Source: Chromera velia (Eukaryota > Sar > Chromeraceae). From it: a stretch of 48,730 bases of DNA. The DNA lies in the NCBI GenBank assembly GCA_018398765.1, contig JAHBMJ010004800.1, positions 1 through 48,730 on the forward strand. Direction: 5' to 3'. Of this stretch, positions 10,685 to 21,126 are shown piece after piece. Within the stretch, counting starts at the first letter, position 1, and every line of letters starts with the position of its first letter. Under the pieces are notes generated by a model. The model was not told the origin of the DNA, ran no database searches, and saw only the letters and a list, made by a program, of their open reading frames with translations. A program made the position numbers and the translations under genes.

Positions 10685-13600
10685 GGAGGGAGGAAGAAAG
10701 ATAGAGAGAAAGAAAGGAAGGGAGGGAGGAAGAAAGGGAGGGAGAAAGGAAGAAAGAAAGGAAGTAAGGAAGGAAGAAAGAAGGGGAGGGAGGGAGGGAG
10801 GGAGGGAGGGAGGGAGAGAGGGAGGGAGGAAGAAAAAAAGAAAGAAAGAAAGAAAGAAAGCAAGCAAGAAAAAGCAAGCAAGCAAGAAAGAAAGAAAGAA
10901 AGAAAGAAAAAAAGAAAGGAGAATAGTTTGACAGAGACACATACTGCCAGACGCACAGACTGAGTTCAGACAAGTGAACAAATAGAGAGAAAAAAAAACT
11001 TACGCAGAGGATCAGACAGATGGACGGATAAGCAGTGTGCAAGCAGACAGGCAGTCTAAATGAGCTTGTCTGAGACAAACGAAGAATCCGTATATCGCAT
11101 GCATGCGAAATGAAGGCAAACCGACCGAGGAAGCATTCGAGCAGTCGTCTGAGAATTCTTTCCCCTGCATCTGCTCATGAACATGCAAAAGAAATGTGAG
11201 CAAGAGATACACATCACGTACAGACGAGAAGATGGGACGAAGCAATTAAAGGAAATCGAAATGATTCAGAAAAGAGAAAGAAAAAACATAAAGAAAGACA
11301 GAGGGGCAATTTGAAATAAACGAGTAGGCAAATAGACAAACCGGCTGAGCTTCACTTGTGAAGAGAGTGCCCTCCATCCGAGGATGGAGTTGCCGTGACC
11401 CGCCGTCCCCTTGTCCCCCTGAGGCAGCTCCCAACCACTGAAATTGTCAGCTAAACCAACTCTGCACACACCCAACCCACCCCAACCCCCCACCAGCACC
11501 ATCACTTACCCTTCATTGCCCTTCTTTTTTCCTTCATTTTTCCCTCCTCTTTTGCTGCCTCCCTCTTTGCCTTCTGCTTCTCCGTTTTCTCTCTCTCTCG
11601 ATCCATCTCTTCCTCGGTTTTGGCTCTGTTAAAGCCCTCCTGGTTGAGCTTCTCAAAATACTTTTCAGCCTTCTCTCTGCAGTGACACGCAAGGACATAC
11701 ACAGTCAGTTGAAAACCCGCTCGTTGTATCTTCAAAAGACCAAAACCACAAAACCACAGGAGACACAGAGGCACTACATCTGATCGGTGTGTGAACTCTT
11801 TCTATCAACTGTGAATGCTCTTTCTCAAGACATCCCCCGTGTCGGCTTTCCTTTTTTCACCACTCCAGAGCACTTGCTTGCGTTCTCTGTTGACGCACGC
11901 AGAGACTTTTGCTTATTGATGCAGATACTCGGATCTCTACATTCATCCCCTCAACTTCTTTGCAATCGATGTGTTAGACAAGAAGTGGGCCAAGTTAGTC
12001 TGATTGCCAGACCAATCTGCATGATGTCGTGATGCATTCGAGGGCCCACTGAGTGATCAGTCTTTTGTGTGGTCCCTTTTGTGCATGCAGAGTTTTTGTG
12101 TGGTCTCCAGCTTCACATTAAGAAGAACATGTCTGCTGGTTCATTTTGGCACAAAAAGTATTGAGAGAGCGTATGAGAAGAAAAGAAGAGACTTGCAGAG
12201 AGCAAGAAGAAAAAGAAGGAGGAGATGAATTAATGAGAGGGGAAGGGGAGGGGAAAAAGAATCAATAGTGGGAAAAGAAGTACAACAAGAAACACTGCAT
12301 AAATGGTTGAATGAATCAGTACATCATGAATGAATGGACGGATAGATCATTGATCATGAAAAGTACTGACATATGCTGATATACTCCTGTATGTAGAAGA
12401 CTGCAAAGACAAAACACGGAATCAAACCGTTAGAGGGATCTCCAAAATCTAGACAGTGCAGATGGATATGCACACTTACGTACCTTCCTGGCAGTGATGG
12501 CTGTAAGAGGCTTGTAGAGTTGGTTTCTTCTGTCCCTTTCCTGCAGGACACAATCAATTCAGAGACCCATACAACCTGTGAGAGCTAGTTTTGCAATTCA
12601 TCCTCACGCATTCGCGCGTATCAAAATGTTTCCAGATGACTTCGAAAAACAGGTAAGATAAAGACCAAGAACAGCGGCTTGCCAATGCACACAGCATTCT
12701 AAATTTAGAACCCAGAAATTTGAAACGCAGGGGTTCCATTCTCCCCATGAATACACAAATTTGGAGAATTAATCGGGGGAGGGTTCGTACAACCTTACAC
12801 GGGGAGAGCATCAGAGTTCTGTAAGAAAAACCAGAAAAACAGGATTCTCAAATTTGAGAAATTCAGTCAGAACAAAGGTGACTGGATACATACCACAGGC
12901 GATATACAGACAATCCAGAAAAAGCTCAGCTGACCTACCCCCCCCCCCCCCCCCCCACACACGTGACAGCCCATGAAGAAAAGACAGTTGCATGCATTTG
13001 CATCTATTGAATGCAATAAGACAAAACCATCTCTCCATCGATCCTGCCATCTTCTTCAGTGCAAACCCATCGCGATGTGTGTCACAAAAAAGAAAAGCAC
13101 AGGAAAGAAAAAATACGATCTCCCTGAAGACATCCATGCCAACGTACCCTCCTGATCTTTTCCCTCTCGATGTGTCTCTCCTTTGAAGCCATCTCTTCGT
13201 AAGTCATTCTCGCAAGCAACCGCCCATGCAACTCACCGTTGGCTAGTCGGGCTTTCAGCCCAGGGTTCTTGGGGTCTGCGAGGTTCGAGCAGATGAAGCG
13301 CATCTGAGAACCCCACAAGTACCTGTCAGGCGTCTCGTCTTTTTGCCATACTTTCCCAAGCGCTTCCTCGATCTCCCCTACATCCACACGCACGCATATA
13401 CTCACGCACAAATCTTTTCGTTCGACCGGTCCGCTTTTTTGAAATGCTGAAACGTCACACAATTGGAGTCTTCTGAACAGGTAGATAAACCTGTGAAATG
13501 CACGGTAGGATACAAAGATACGGGCATAAAAGCACTGTACAGTAACCATCCTACGTGACGCAAGAGCAATGTTCGGGAAGGGGCTCATTTCACAAAATCA

Positions 13601-14484
13601 TGTCCACAAAGACAGACAGGATCGAACAGCCATAAAATTAGTATGTGTGTCAGATAGAGGGGGGAACGACAATGAAGAACGACCACAGAAGCGCAAAAGG
13701 ACGCACATACACATACACATACACACACACATCAAGGGGGGGAGAGAACGCACAAGGGATGGGCAAATCAGGGGGGATCTTCTGCCTGGTCTCGTCATTC
13801 GCCCCGTTTATCAGTTCCTTCCAGAGCAGAGCTCTGGCCTACACACCAACTAACCCACCAGTCGCGACAGTCACAACACGCACCACTGATGAATTGAATT
13901 TCTGTGCTTTTGTGTGCGTGTGCGAACCGTGCTGCGCCAATATGTGGGCTGGCAGGCCTGAGAATCGCCAGACGGGACAAAGAGCGGCGTGAGGAAGAAG
14001 TAGAAGAGTTCACAGACGACAGAACAGAGACAAACGACCCTCACAGATAGATGCTGCAAGGAAGGGGCTCACCCTGTTCCTTCGATTCCACACTATTTCA
14101 GGCTCTCCCTCCGCCACTTTCGGGCCTGCGTAATCGTGCTCGGTGTAGAGGGACTTCGCCTTTGCTGCAGCAGCAGCTGCTGTGGCGCGTACTGCTTGTT
14201 GCTCTTCCTTTCTCTTTTCCTCCTCTTGACGGGCAAGGGCTTTAGCTGTAAGCAAGCATGTAGGACAGTCAGAGGCACAGCATGTAGACAGCAGAAGCAT
14301 GAGTGCAAAGCTGAGGTAAGCGCGACTTAGGGACTCCGAGAAGTGCTTACCCGACACACACGCCAAGGGGGGGGAGAGAACAGAACACCTTCGAGGCCAT
14401 ATCTTCCCAAGTCATCCTGCATGGCAAGGAACCTCCCTAAGCCTCGTTCAACTTCACCAAGGTCAGAGAATGATATTGCCAGAC
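9322..14484 (-). CDS. TFIIS central domain (TFS2M) protein, N-terminus unresolved
   Basis: Minus-strand exons: 14484-14389, 14245-14073, 13838-13754, 13377-13148, 12540-12484, 11676-11510, 11450-11356, 10462-10355, 9925-9870 and 9656-9322. Exons 2-5 give a TFIIS central domain: RALLWKELI, then EIEEALGKVW, then DPKNPGLKARLANGEL and the signature ARMTYEEMAS, matching the NPDLRR..G..T....MT.EEMAS pattern of the family. A strongly charged coiled coil rich in K, E and R follows (11676-11510), then a low-complexity segment and a helical C-terminal exon. No C-terminal zinc ribbon (the catalytic D-E finger of TFIIS) is present, so it is closer to Bye1/PHF3/DIDO-type proteins that dock on RNA polymerase II. 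Most junctions agree in phase; 12484/11676 and 9870/9656 do not, so a small exon or a shifted site is missing there. The start codon was not found. Confidence 0.65.
9995..10045. repeat. (CTGT)n microsatellite
   Basis: A run of CTGT/GTCT units, in an intron of the TFIIS-like gene. Similar short tracts occur at 10,098-10,112. Confidence 0.7.
10157..10330. repeat. (CA)n followed by ATTC/CATC-rich repeat
   Basis: A CA dinucleotide run (about 10,160-10,185) is followed by irregular ATTCATC/CATCCATC units to about 10,330. It is intronic to the minus-strand gene. Confidence 0.7.
10645..10920. repeat. (GAAA)n/(GGGA)n purine tract, ~275 bp
   Basis: Almost every base is a purine on the plus strand: GAAA and GGAA units with an internal GGGA block at about 10,785-10,830. 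The mirror-symmetric purine run could form triplex DNA. It lies in an intron of the TFIIS-like gene. Confidence 0.8.
12939..12957. repeat. Homopolymer C tract
   Basis: Nineteen or so consecutive C on the plus strand, intronic. Length is likely to be unreliable in assembly. Confidence 0.7.
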
Positions 14485-14644
14485 TGACCAGAGACAACAG
14501 GCATCACTGCATCCACAAAGAAGCGCACAGAAGCATCGGAAAACGAGTGAAAAGCAGTCGACTGCTTGAAGCTCATCGTTGAAGGAAATGCATCGATCAA
14601 AAGAGGTGAAGCAAGAGAGCTTATACTATTGGCACTTTGCTTAC

Positions 14645-14712
14645 CTGAGCAGTATGCGTCTTCGATCGCCAAGATGTTTTTGTGCTTGCGTCTGAGGAGT
14701 CGACGAATTCGG
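14645..14712 (-). repeat. Duplicated kinase exon segment (partner 15307-15374)
   Basis: These 68 bases match 15307-15374 at all but about nine positions, and similarity continues into the adjoining intron (around 14,570-14,644 and 15,228-15,306). Both copies keep a splice donor at the same point. The copy sits downstream of the DFG motif, where this segment does not belong in a kinase. Confidence 0.75.
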
Positions 14713-15733
14713 ATAGGGTGGGGGGCAGCATCTCCTGCATTGGAGGAGTTTGGGACCTCGGGGGCTGTGGTTGTTGCGACAGTTGGGGATGGCGACGAGG
14801 GGAGGGCTAAGGCTGTCCCAACAAGTCTCGCAAGGCCGAAGTCACACACTTTCAGGAGTTCCGCCTTTTCATCAATGAGCAGATTCTGCGGCTTGACATC
14901 TCAGTGCAGCACTCCCTTTTCGTGAAGAAATTTCAGGGCGCTGAGCAACTATCGCATGAGGGACTGCTACTGCTGGAAAGAGAGAGAGGTTCAGCCTCGC
15001 AGAACCGTGTACAAGTCCCAGGCCATATATTCTGTCCGCACAAAAAGACCCATAAATGTCTCCCAGCACGTCCCCCCTGAAAACAAAGAGTTAAGCAAGA
15101 GATGTCAGACAAGCAGACAGCCTGTGCTACCGTGTAGACAGAGGAAGACAGTCATGCACGTCAACCAAGGTCAGGCCATGACCTTGCCACTAAAGATAAG
15201 CGTCACTCCGACATCGAAAAAGCCAAATGGAAGGCAATCGACCACTTCGCCGTTGAAGAAAAAGCATCAAAAGAGGTGTTGGAAGAGATTTCAGCGGCTC
15301 ACGTACCTGACCAATACGCGTCTTCGATTGCCAAGATGTTTTTGTGCTTGTTTCTGAGGAGTCGAAGAATTCTGAGTTCCCGCAAACTTCTCTTCGCATG
15401 CAACACGTTTTCTAAGATATGGTCCATCTTCTTAAGGGCATGGTAAGTCCCCTCGTCTCAATTCTCGAGCACACGGACCGTTCCACACGACCCCTTTCCC
15501 ACATTGTTGCGCCCCTGAAAGCCCTCCTCAACAACGAATGAAGTTCCCCCCACTTCATCCTCGCAAGGGCAGACCAGACGGACAGTGACGTGCTGGTCAC
15601 AGGAATCCTGCAAGCAATCGGAGGGGCGATTGGATTGCATGGACCGAATTAAGAGATGAAGGCCGTCGTCATAGGAATCCCAATAATTGTGAGGGTCTGC
15701 ATGTACAACGTTGACCTTGATTCCATTTTGGCC
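14645..15733 (-). pseudogene. Protein kinase (CMGC-like) relic with three in-frame stops
   Basis: Minus-strand exons 15733-15307, about 15076-14995 and 14963-14645. The first has a glycine-rich loop VGKGSCGTV, the ATP-anchoring lysine in YHALKKM, and a helix-C/beta-4 stretch ELRILRLLRNKHKNILAIED. The second gives the hinge TEYMAWDLYTVLR. The third gives LKFLHEKGVLH, then DVKPQNLLID and CDFGLAR. Stops interrupt the frame at 15458-15460 (TGA), 14949-14951 (TAG) and 14901-14903 (TGA, exactly where the HRD arginine belongs). After DFG the expected APE region and C-lobe are absent; instead the frame runs into a second copy of the helix-C exon (14645-14712). The gene is therefore broken. Kinase subfamily is inferred from the hinge and the KPQN-type catalytic loop. 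Confidence 0.75.
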
Positions 15734-15754
15734 TGAAGGGCGTATGAGAGAGAG

Positions 15755-15755
15755 A

Positions 15756-15842
<87 letters not shown>

Positions 15843-15870
15843 GGAGAGAGAGAGAGGGAGGGAGGGAGGG

Positions 15871-15932
<62 letters not shown>

Positions 15933-15945
15933 AGGGAGAGGGAGA
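15755..15945. repeat. (CA)n-(GA)n compound microsatellite
   Basis: A CA run (about 15,760-15,788) passes into GA/GGGA repeats to about 15,945, just upstream of the kinase relic's first recognised exon. Confidence 0.8.
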
Positions 15946-16289
15946 GACGAAGGACGGAAAGGAGATGGAGAGGAGACTTCTTCCTCCTCTGCCAGCTGAG
16001 ATCTGTCTCCTTCCTTCGACTCATTAATTGTTTTCCTTTGGATCTTCAATGCGCGGCTTCTGCTGTTGGGGAGAGGGAGTACGGAGCTGAGGGACAGGGG
16101 GCACAGACAGACACGGAAAGGTAACAGGGACCTTCCCCTTCTCAGAGGGCAGAGGACTGTGTTCCATGCCCTGCACACACCACACATGCAGAGGTGCACC
16201 AGCCGTCCATGCACATTTTGAGAGGGAAACGTTGGGAGAAGCGAGGCAAGATAGAAGAAGACCGATCGTGAATCACTAGTCTCCCTCTG

Positions 16290-16330
<41 letters not shown>
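16290..16330. repeat. (CA)n microsatellite
   Basis: About 18 CA units on the plus strand in apparently non-coding DNA. Confidence 0.8.
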
Positions 16331-16336
<6 letters not shown>

Positions 16337-16586
16337 GAAGGAAGGGGATCCCAGGAGGCATTGTCGCTCCTTCCGACTGCATGGATGCATGGTTGTTGGT
16401 CTCAGAATCCTTGCAAGTGCACATAATTTGGGATCAATTTCATTCAAACAAATTCCGAAAGCAAATGTGGAAATCAAACACTAACCTGCTACTAGAGCTT
16501 ACTTGGAACCTCTCAGAAGGCACAGAGAGAGGGAGTGATAATGAACAAAGCAACCCAGCAGGAAAACGTATTTTTCGAAGGTATTG

Positions 16587-17345
16587 GTGCCGACCTTGCA
16601 ATTGGTGTCCCGTAGAAGGGGTGCCCGCATCTCTGTCCTCTTCTGTCCTTTCTCCCGCCGCCTTGCGGGCGACTCTTTTATCTTATGATAGCCGGGGAGG
16701 ATCCTGCTCCACATCTTGTTCCCTGCTTCACCTGCATGGGAAATGAGACGGAGATGTCCTTCAGACATCTTCAGGGCAGGCCGACTTCTGAAACCAGATC
16801 TCGAAGAGAGGTCTGGAAAAACGCTCAGTGCACGCCGATCTATGGTACAGATATGCTCATGTATACAAACTCACCGAGAAAGCAGAAAGCGTCGAAGTCA
16901 ACGGTGCCCGCCCAGTGTTTCCCATGCACTTCCGTTTACGAACTTCTCCTGGCTCTTTGCCAACCGATCACTCTCAAAGATAGAGCTGCAGATGAATCCA
17001 TGAAACAACAGGAAGAAAATCTGTCGACCAGTCAAAGGAAAGGTTGCGTTTCTGCCCGAAATGGTCTGGCAGAGAGTGGCCGAACAGAGAGACGCACTTT
17101 AATTTCTTCTCGACTGAAGCAGACGATCGAAAAAAGATTGCATGTCGCCTCATCAAAGCTCCCCATACAGAATGTAGACTGTGCATGTGCACGCTGGTTG
17201 GTCGGATTCGCCCCGCAACTCTCAACCAAAAAATGTTGCGTCTCCAACCAGGCCTACCCCATGGGGAAAAGATTTAGAACGCCTTTCCAACAGCCGCCTC
17301 TGCTCTCTTGTTCCACTTGCTGAGTACCTGAATGCGGCACAAACA
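16587..17345 (-). other. Weak minus-strand exon candidates
   Basis: Three segments have acceptor, open frame and donor: about 17,343-17,264 (ends CATGGG|gtaggc), about 16,930-16,882 (encodes HWAGTVDFDAFCFL, ends CTCG|gtgagt) and 16,723-16,587 (basic, KRTEMRAPLLRD, ends AATTGCAAG|gtcggc). The last two join in phase. They could be 5-prime exons of the kinase relic or of another gene starting near the 18.2-kb promoter block. No domain is recognisable and one stop sits close upstream of the middle segment. Confidence 0.25.
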
Positions 17346-18214
17346 GAGCAGGAACATTTTTAGAGCTGATAGCGGCCAAATCCACCCTAGAATTGATCAA
17401 GAGTGGCAGATAACATGCTGTGTACAAGTTGAACCGGGCGAAACAAGTGTGACATGAAGAACGCGGGCCTGGTCTTCGCATCATTGCGTGAAAGTATTTC
17501 TCTTTTCCTCTACAGGCGTTTCTCAACGTTTTGTCCATGTCATACGGCCAGCGAAAATGTTTTTGCTCATTGTCCCCCACGGTTCTCAAAAAAACTCATC
17601 AACGCAATTCCGCTGAATTGCACATCTATTAATATATGCATCGAGACGCGAGCAAAATTTTTAAAGATCGATTTTGCCGACGCCATACAGAGTTGTATTC
17701 ATTCACTGGAAGCAGGAGTCCTGTCAGATAGATGTCTAGAAGATCAATGGACGCTACCGACCTGCAGAGCGTTCCTTGTGTGCCCGTATTTGTACACGTG
17801 TTGTGGGTGCATGTCTCTCTGCCGAAAACAACGAACGGAAAGCGAATTAATGGCGTCTATCGATTGCAAAGAAAGTGATCGAGAGAGCTAGGCAAATTAA
17901 TTCTGGCAGCTACAGTCATGCACTGAAAATCCAAGGAAGACAAAGCTCGATGGTAGGCCGTACGTCGATCGAGGGAACCACGTAAAAGGCTGTTTCTCCC
18001 AGTCAAATCCAACAACGCGAAACGCCTGATTGCATGCTGCTGTTGTGCGCATGTTGCGGTCAACGAACCAAAGCTGTCTCCCAGTTTTTTTGCACCCTTC
18101 TGGCATGCAGCAGTCACCGTGGGGCCAGTTTTGGTTTTTTCGGGCACGTGAAACCGATGTCAGAAGGCAATAGAAGGGAGCGACTTGAGAAGAGAGAGGC
18201 CGAATCATGACGAT

Positions 18215-18345
18215 ATCGAAATTATCGAATTAAGATCGATCTTCGAGCGATCGAATTTCAGCGCGGTCCCCCCGGCCGGCCCCCCTGCGCGCGCGCGGCC
18301 TGCATGGGGCCGCGGACCCGCGCGTGCATGAAAGCTGCATGAAAG
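18215..18345. promoter_or_regulatory. Divergent promoter block B
   Basis: The block begins with GAATTAAGATCGATC (about 18,227-18,241), followed by a GC-rich core with CCGGCCGGCC and an alternating GCGCGCGCGC run, then three TGCATG words. It precedes the start codon at 18,463 by 120-250 bases. The GAATTAAGATCGA word also occurs, inverted, beside block A. Confidence 0.5.
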
Positions 18346-18462
18346 CAGCCTTAGCTCGGACATGGGTCCGAACTTCATGCAGTTCCTGTCGGATTCAGTG
18401 GTCTGTCGGATTCAGTGGTCTTTCATAATTCATAATTGTTGTTTTGTGTGAAAAAAGACACG

Positions 18463-19910
18463 ATGGATGTCGAAGTTGCGGAAAGCGGGTCCATTCTGCC
18501 GATGAGCACCCTGGTGCTTCTCGGAGACGTGGGGGTTGGCAAGACGGTCATTGCGACCAGACTGCAGTCCTGTCTGAATCCTCCGCCCCTTCCGGGAGAA
18601 GCTGATGGAGAGAAGCCGAGTGCGTCCGAGCCGATCAGCCCCTCAACAGTCGAATCTGACGGTGTGCGACCGATTTACCTCGCCGGGACAGAACGGACTC
18701 TGTTGCTGTATGACCCGCCTGGGAGACGGGACCTCTTCAGAATTGCTGTTAAGGCAATAGCACACGCAGACCTTGCTGTGCTGGTCGTTTCTGCCAGACA
18801 AGAAGAGCTTGAACGAGGGCTTGAGGTTGGTGGTGAGTTGTCAGCTCTTTCTTCCCCTCTCTTTCTTCCTGCGCTTCTCTCTTGCATCATCCCTTTCTTC
18901 TGTCCACCCCCCCTACCGTCTCGCATGTTGTCACGGATCCTTCCGGAGTTGCTCTAGTGTTTGCCCAAAATTGTCTTTGCACGTTGGAGTTCCTGCTTTC
19001 GTACTCTCTCACCTGCTGAAAGGCATGAAAGCACCCACTCAGACATTCCAACACGACATTGTCTGTAGTCTTTGTCAGATTTCCAGGCTCACGTGCGACC
19101 TGTCCTTCAGCTCTCTTTTGATCTTGCCGTCTCTTGTTTCTTCCCTCCTCCCCCTCCCTCTCTCCTTCCCTCCCTCCATCCCTTTCTCCCCTCCCTCCGT
19201 CCATCGCTCTTCCCTTCCTGCCTTCCTTCCTTCCTTCCTTCCCTCCGGACTGCCTGCCACCCTCCTTACGTCTTCTCTTGCTTCCATTCTCCAGGACAGA
19301 CCCGGGAGCACGCCCTCCTCGCATGCGGCCTCCAGGTGCCCTTCCTTGTCGTTGTGGTCTCTCACATGGAGGACCCCAAACCCCTCCCGCCCTTCTCCGA
19401 AGCGGCCTTCTCGCACGCCAAGCAGCGTGTCTCCAGACTTCTCTCCAAGTTCGCCTTCTCACCCCCCCCTCTGAAGGAATCCTGCAGAGCTGCAAAGTTT
19501 CCCCAAGAGGCCGGGGCCCTCTTTCTCCCCATGGCCGCAGGGGCCGAGCAAGAGGACGGAATCGTGATGCCAGTGGGGCCCTTGACGGCCTCCCTTTCTC
19601 CAGAATGTGCGGATGAGTGCCTCAAGTCCCTCCTCCTCTCCATAGAGGACGGCCCGCCTCAGAGAGCGGCCAGACGAAGAGACGCGCCAACGAGAGTCTC
19701 AGTGGACGCGGTGGTGCGGCTACCAGGCACAGAGAAGGAGAAGGGGGGGCTGATCTTCACAGGGAAGGTGCTTTCTGGATTTCTTCAAAAAGGAAAAAGG
19801 TGGGCGGGTAATTTAGTGGATTTCTTCAAAAAGGAAAAAGGTGGGCAGGTAATCTAGTGAGCTGTTGGCCACACTCTTGAGTGTGAGTGAGTGAGTGAGT
19901 GAGTGAGTGA

Positions 19911-19943
<33 letters not shown>

Positions 19944-21126
19944 CCTTCGTGCGTTCATGCCTGTTTGGATTTGTACCTTTTTGTCGGTGAGAGGGAGCTT
20001 GTATGTCTACTGTCTGCAGATCACGTTCTATCTTTCAAGCGTGCGCAAAGAGCTGTTTTCCTTCGAGCTTTGCTTAAGCGCAATTGTGCCGTTGACGCAT
20101 CTCTCCTTTTCTTCGCTTTTTGCGCCTTCCCTCCCTCCCCTGTGCGACTCAGCCTCATTCACACAGAGAGTTCCGTATACTCCGGGGCTGCGTCCCCTCT
20201 GCTCCAAGTCTTCTTTCCACCCTGACTGCGCAACCTTGTCACTCACTCACTCTGTTCAGGTACTCCGTCTCGCTCGGACAGTCAGTGTCGAAGGGGGCGG
20301 TATGCGGAGACGGGCTGACAGAGAGAGTGGAAGTCAAAAGCTTGGAATTCAGGGGGGGGGCGTTTGAGAAAGTACCGGCTGGGTGGGCTGTGGGGTTTAC
20401 ACTAGTTAGTGTGGCAGAGGACACAGAGGGGAAGGTGAGCGAGGCTCAGTCCGATTCCACGATTCTCCTCAAATTTGTTAAGCCAGGATCGGTTGTGTTT
20501 GATCCTGGAAGTGTTCCCCCCTCTTTCTTTGTTTGTGCCGGTCGGTTTGTTGCCAGAGTGCTGCTCGTGAATCACCCAGGAGAAATTCGGAGAGGGTATA
20601 ACCCTTTGATGGTCGTTCACCAAGCTTGTGTGGGTGTAAGGTTAGAGGACATTGTGGCCAAATTAGACAGAGACACGGGGACGGTGGTAGAACGGGACCC
20701 CGCTTTCTTGAGAAGAGGCGACTCGGCGGTGATCGTGCTGGTGCCTGTGAAGCCTGTTTTTGTGGAAACGTTTCTGGTACGTCGAACAGTCAGGCAAAGA
20801 TTGACAAGGCGATACAAAAAGAGCATTTCTCTGCCTCCCCCCCTGAAGCCGGGTTTCCTGGACTGCATGGCGGAGTGGCAGCTATGTTGCCCTCGCTCCG
20901 TATTCATCCTGCCGGCAAGCAGGCTTCCCTCTCTCCACCTGTCTGCTGACCTTTCGGAAACCATGAACTGTCTCTTCCGCATGCATGCTTAGCTTCTTAT
21001 AGTGGATTGGCCTGACATGCACTCTTTCTTTTGCAGCGCTCTGCCCGTTTCGGTCGTTTCGTCTTGAGGGATCAAGCAGCCTCCGTGGGGATCGGGGTGG
21101 TCCTCTCTGTGGATGGGAGGAGCTAG
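18463..21126 (+). CDS. Divergent EF-1-alpha/EFL-family protein with degraded GTPase motifs
   Basis: Four exons agree in phase: 18463-18832, 19295-19799, 20260-20776 and 21037-21126 (493 residues; eEF1A is about 450-460). The P-loop GDVGVGKT is intact at residues 21-28 and the G3 motif reads DPPGRRD (84-90). QTREHALLACG (125-135) is the strongest family mark. Domain II follows (TGKVLSGFLQKG), then domain III with NHPGEIRRGYNPL, LDRDTGTVVE and ARFGRFVLRD, all aligned with eEF1A. Two parts are unusual: the switch I ERGITI motif is missing and replaced by a Pro/Ser-rich stretch, and the base-specificity motif NKMD reads SHME (146-149). It may bind nucleotide weakly or not at all. It is a paralogue or a fast-evolving EFL-like protein rather than the main elongation factor. 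Confidence 0.8.
19777..19858 (+). repeat. 41-bp tandem duplication spanning a splice donor
   Basis: Two copies of a 41-base unit start at 19,777 and 19,818 (GGATTTCTTCAAAAAGGAAA and onward), differing at about two positions. Each contains AAAAAG|GTGGGC. Only the first donor gives the phase needed for exon 3 of the EF-1-alpha-like gene. Confidence 0.85.
19882..19942 (+). repeat. (GAGT)n-(GT)n microsatellite
   Basis: GAGT units followed by GT units, within intron 2 of the EF-1-alpha-like gene. Confidence 0.85.

Noticed and set aside
10518-11078. Long minus-strand frames rich in Ser, Leu and Phe
   Set aside because: They are direct translations of the GAAA/GGGA tract in three frames and carry no real protein signal.
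14901-14903. Recoding of TGA/TAG (selenocysteine or altered nuclear code) in the kinase
   Set aside because: The stops include both TGA and TAG and sit at Arg and Gln positions, while neighbouring genes end normally at TGA and TAG. The C-lobe is also missing, so decay is simpler.
15669-16424. 251-codon minus-strand frame with Leu/Ser repeats
   Set aside because: Most of it translates the CA/GA microsatellite; only its end overlaps the real kinase exon.
16685-17323. 212-codon plus-strand frame
   Set aside because: Amino-acid make-up is irregular, no motif is present, and better splice signals lie on the other strand.
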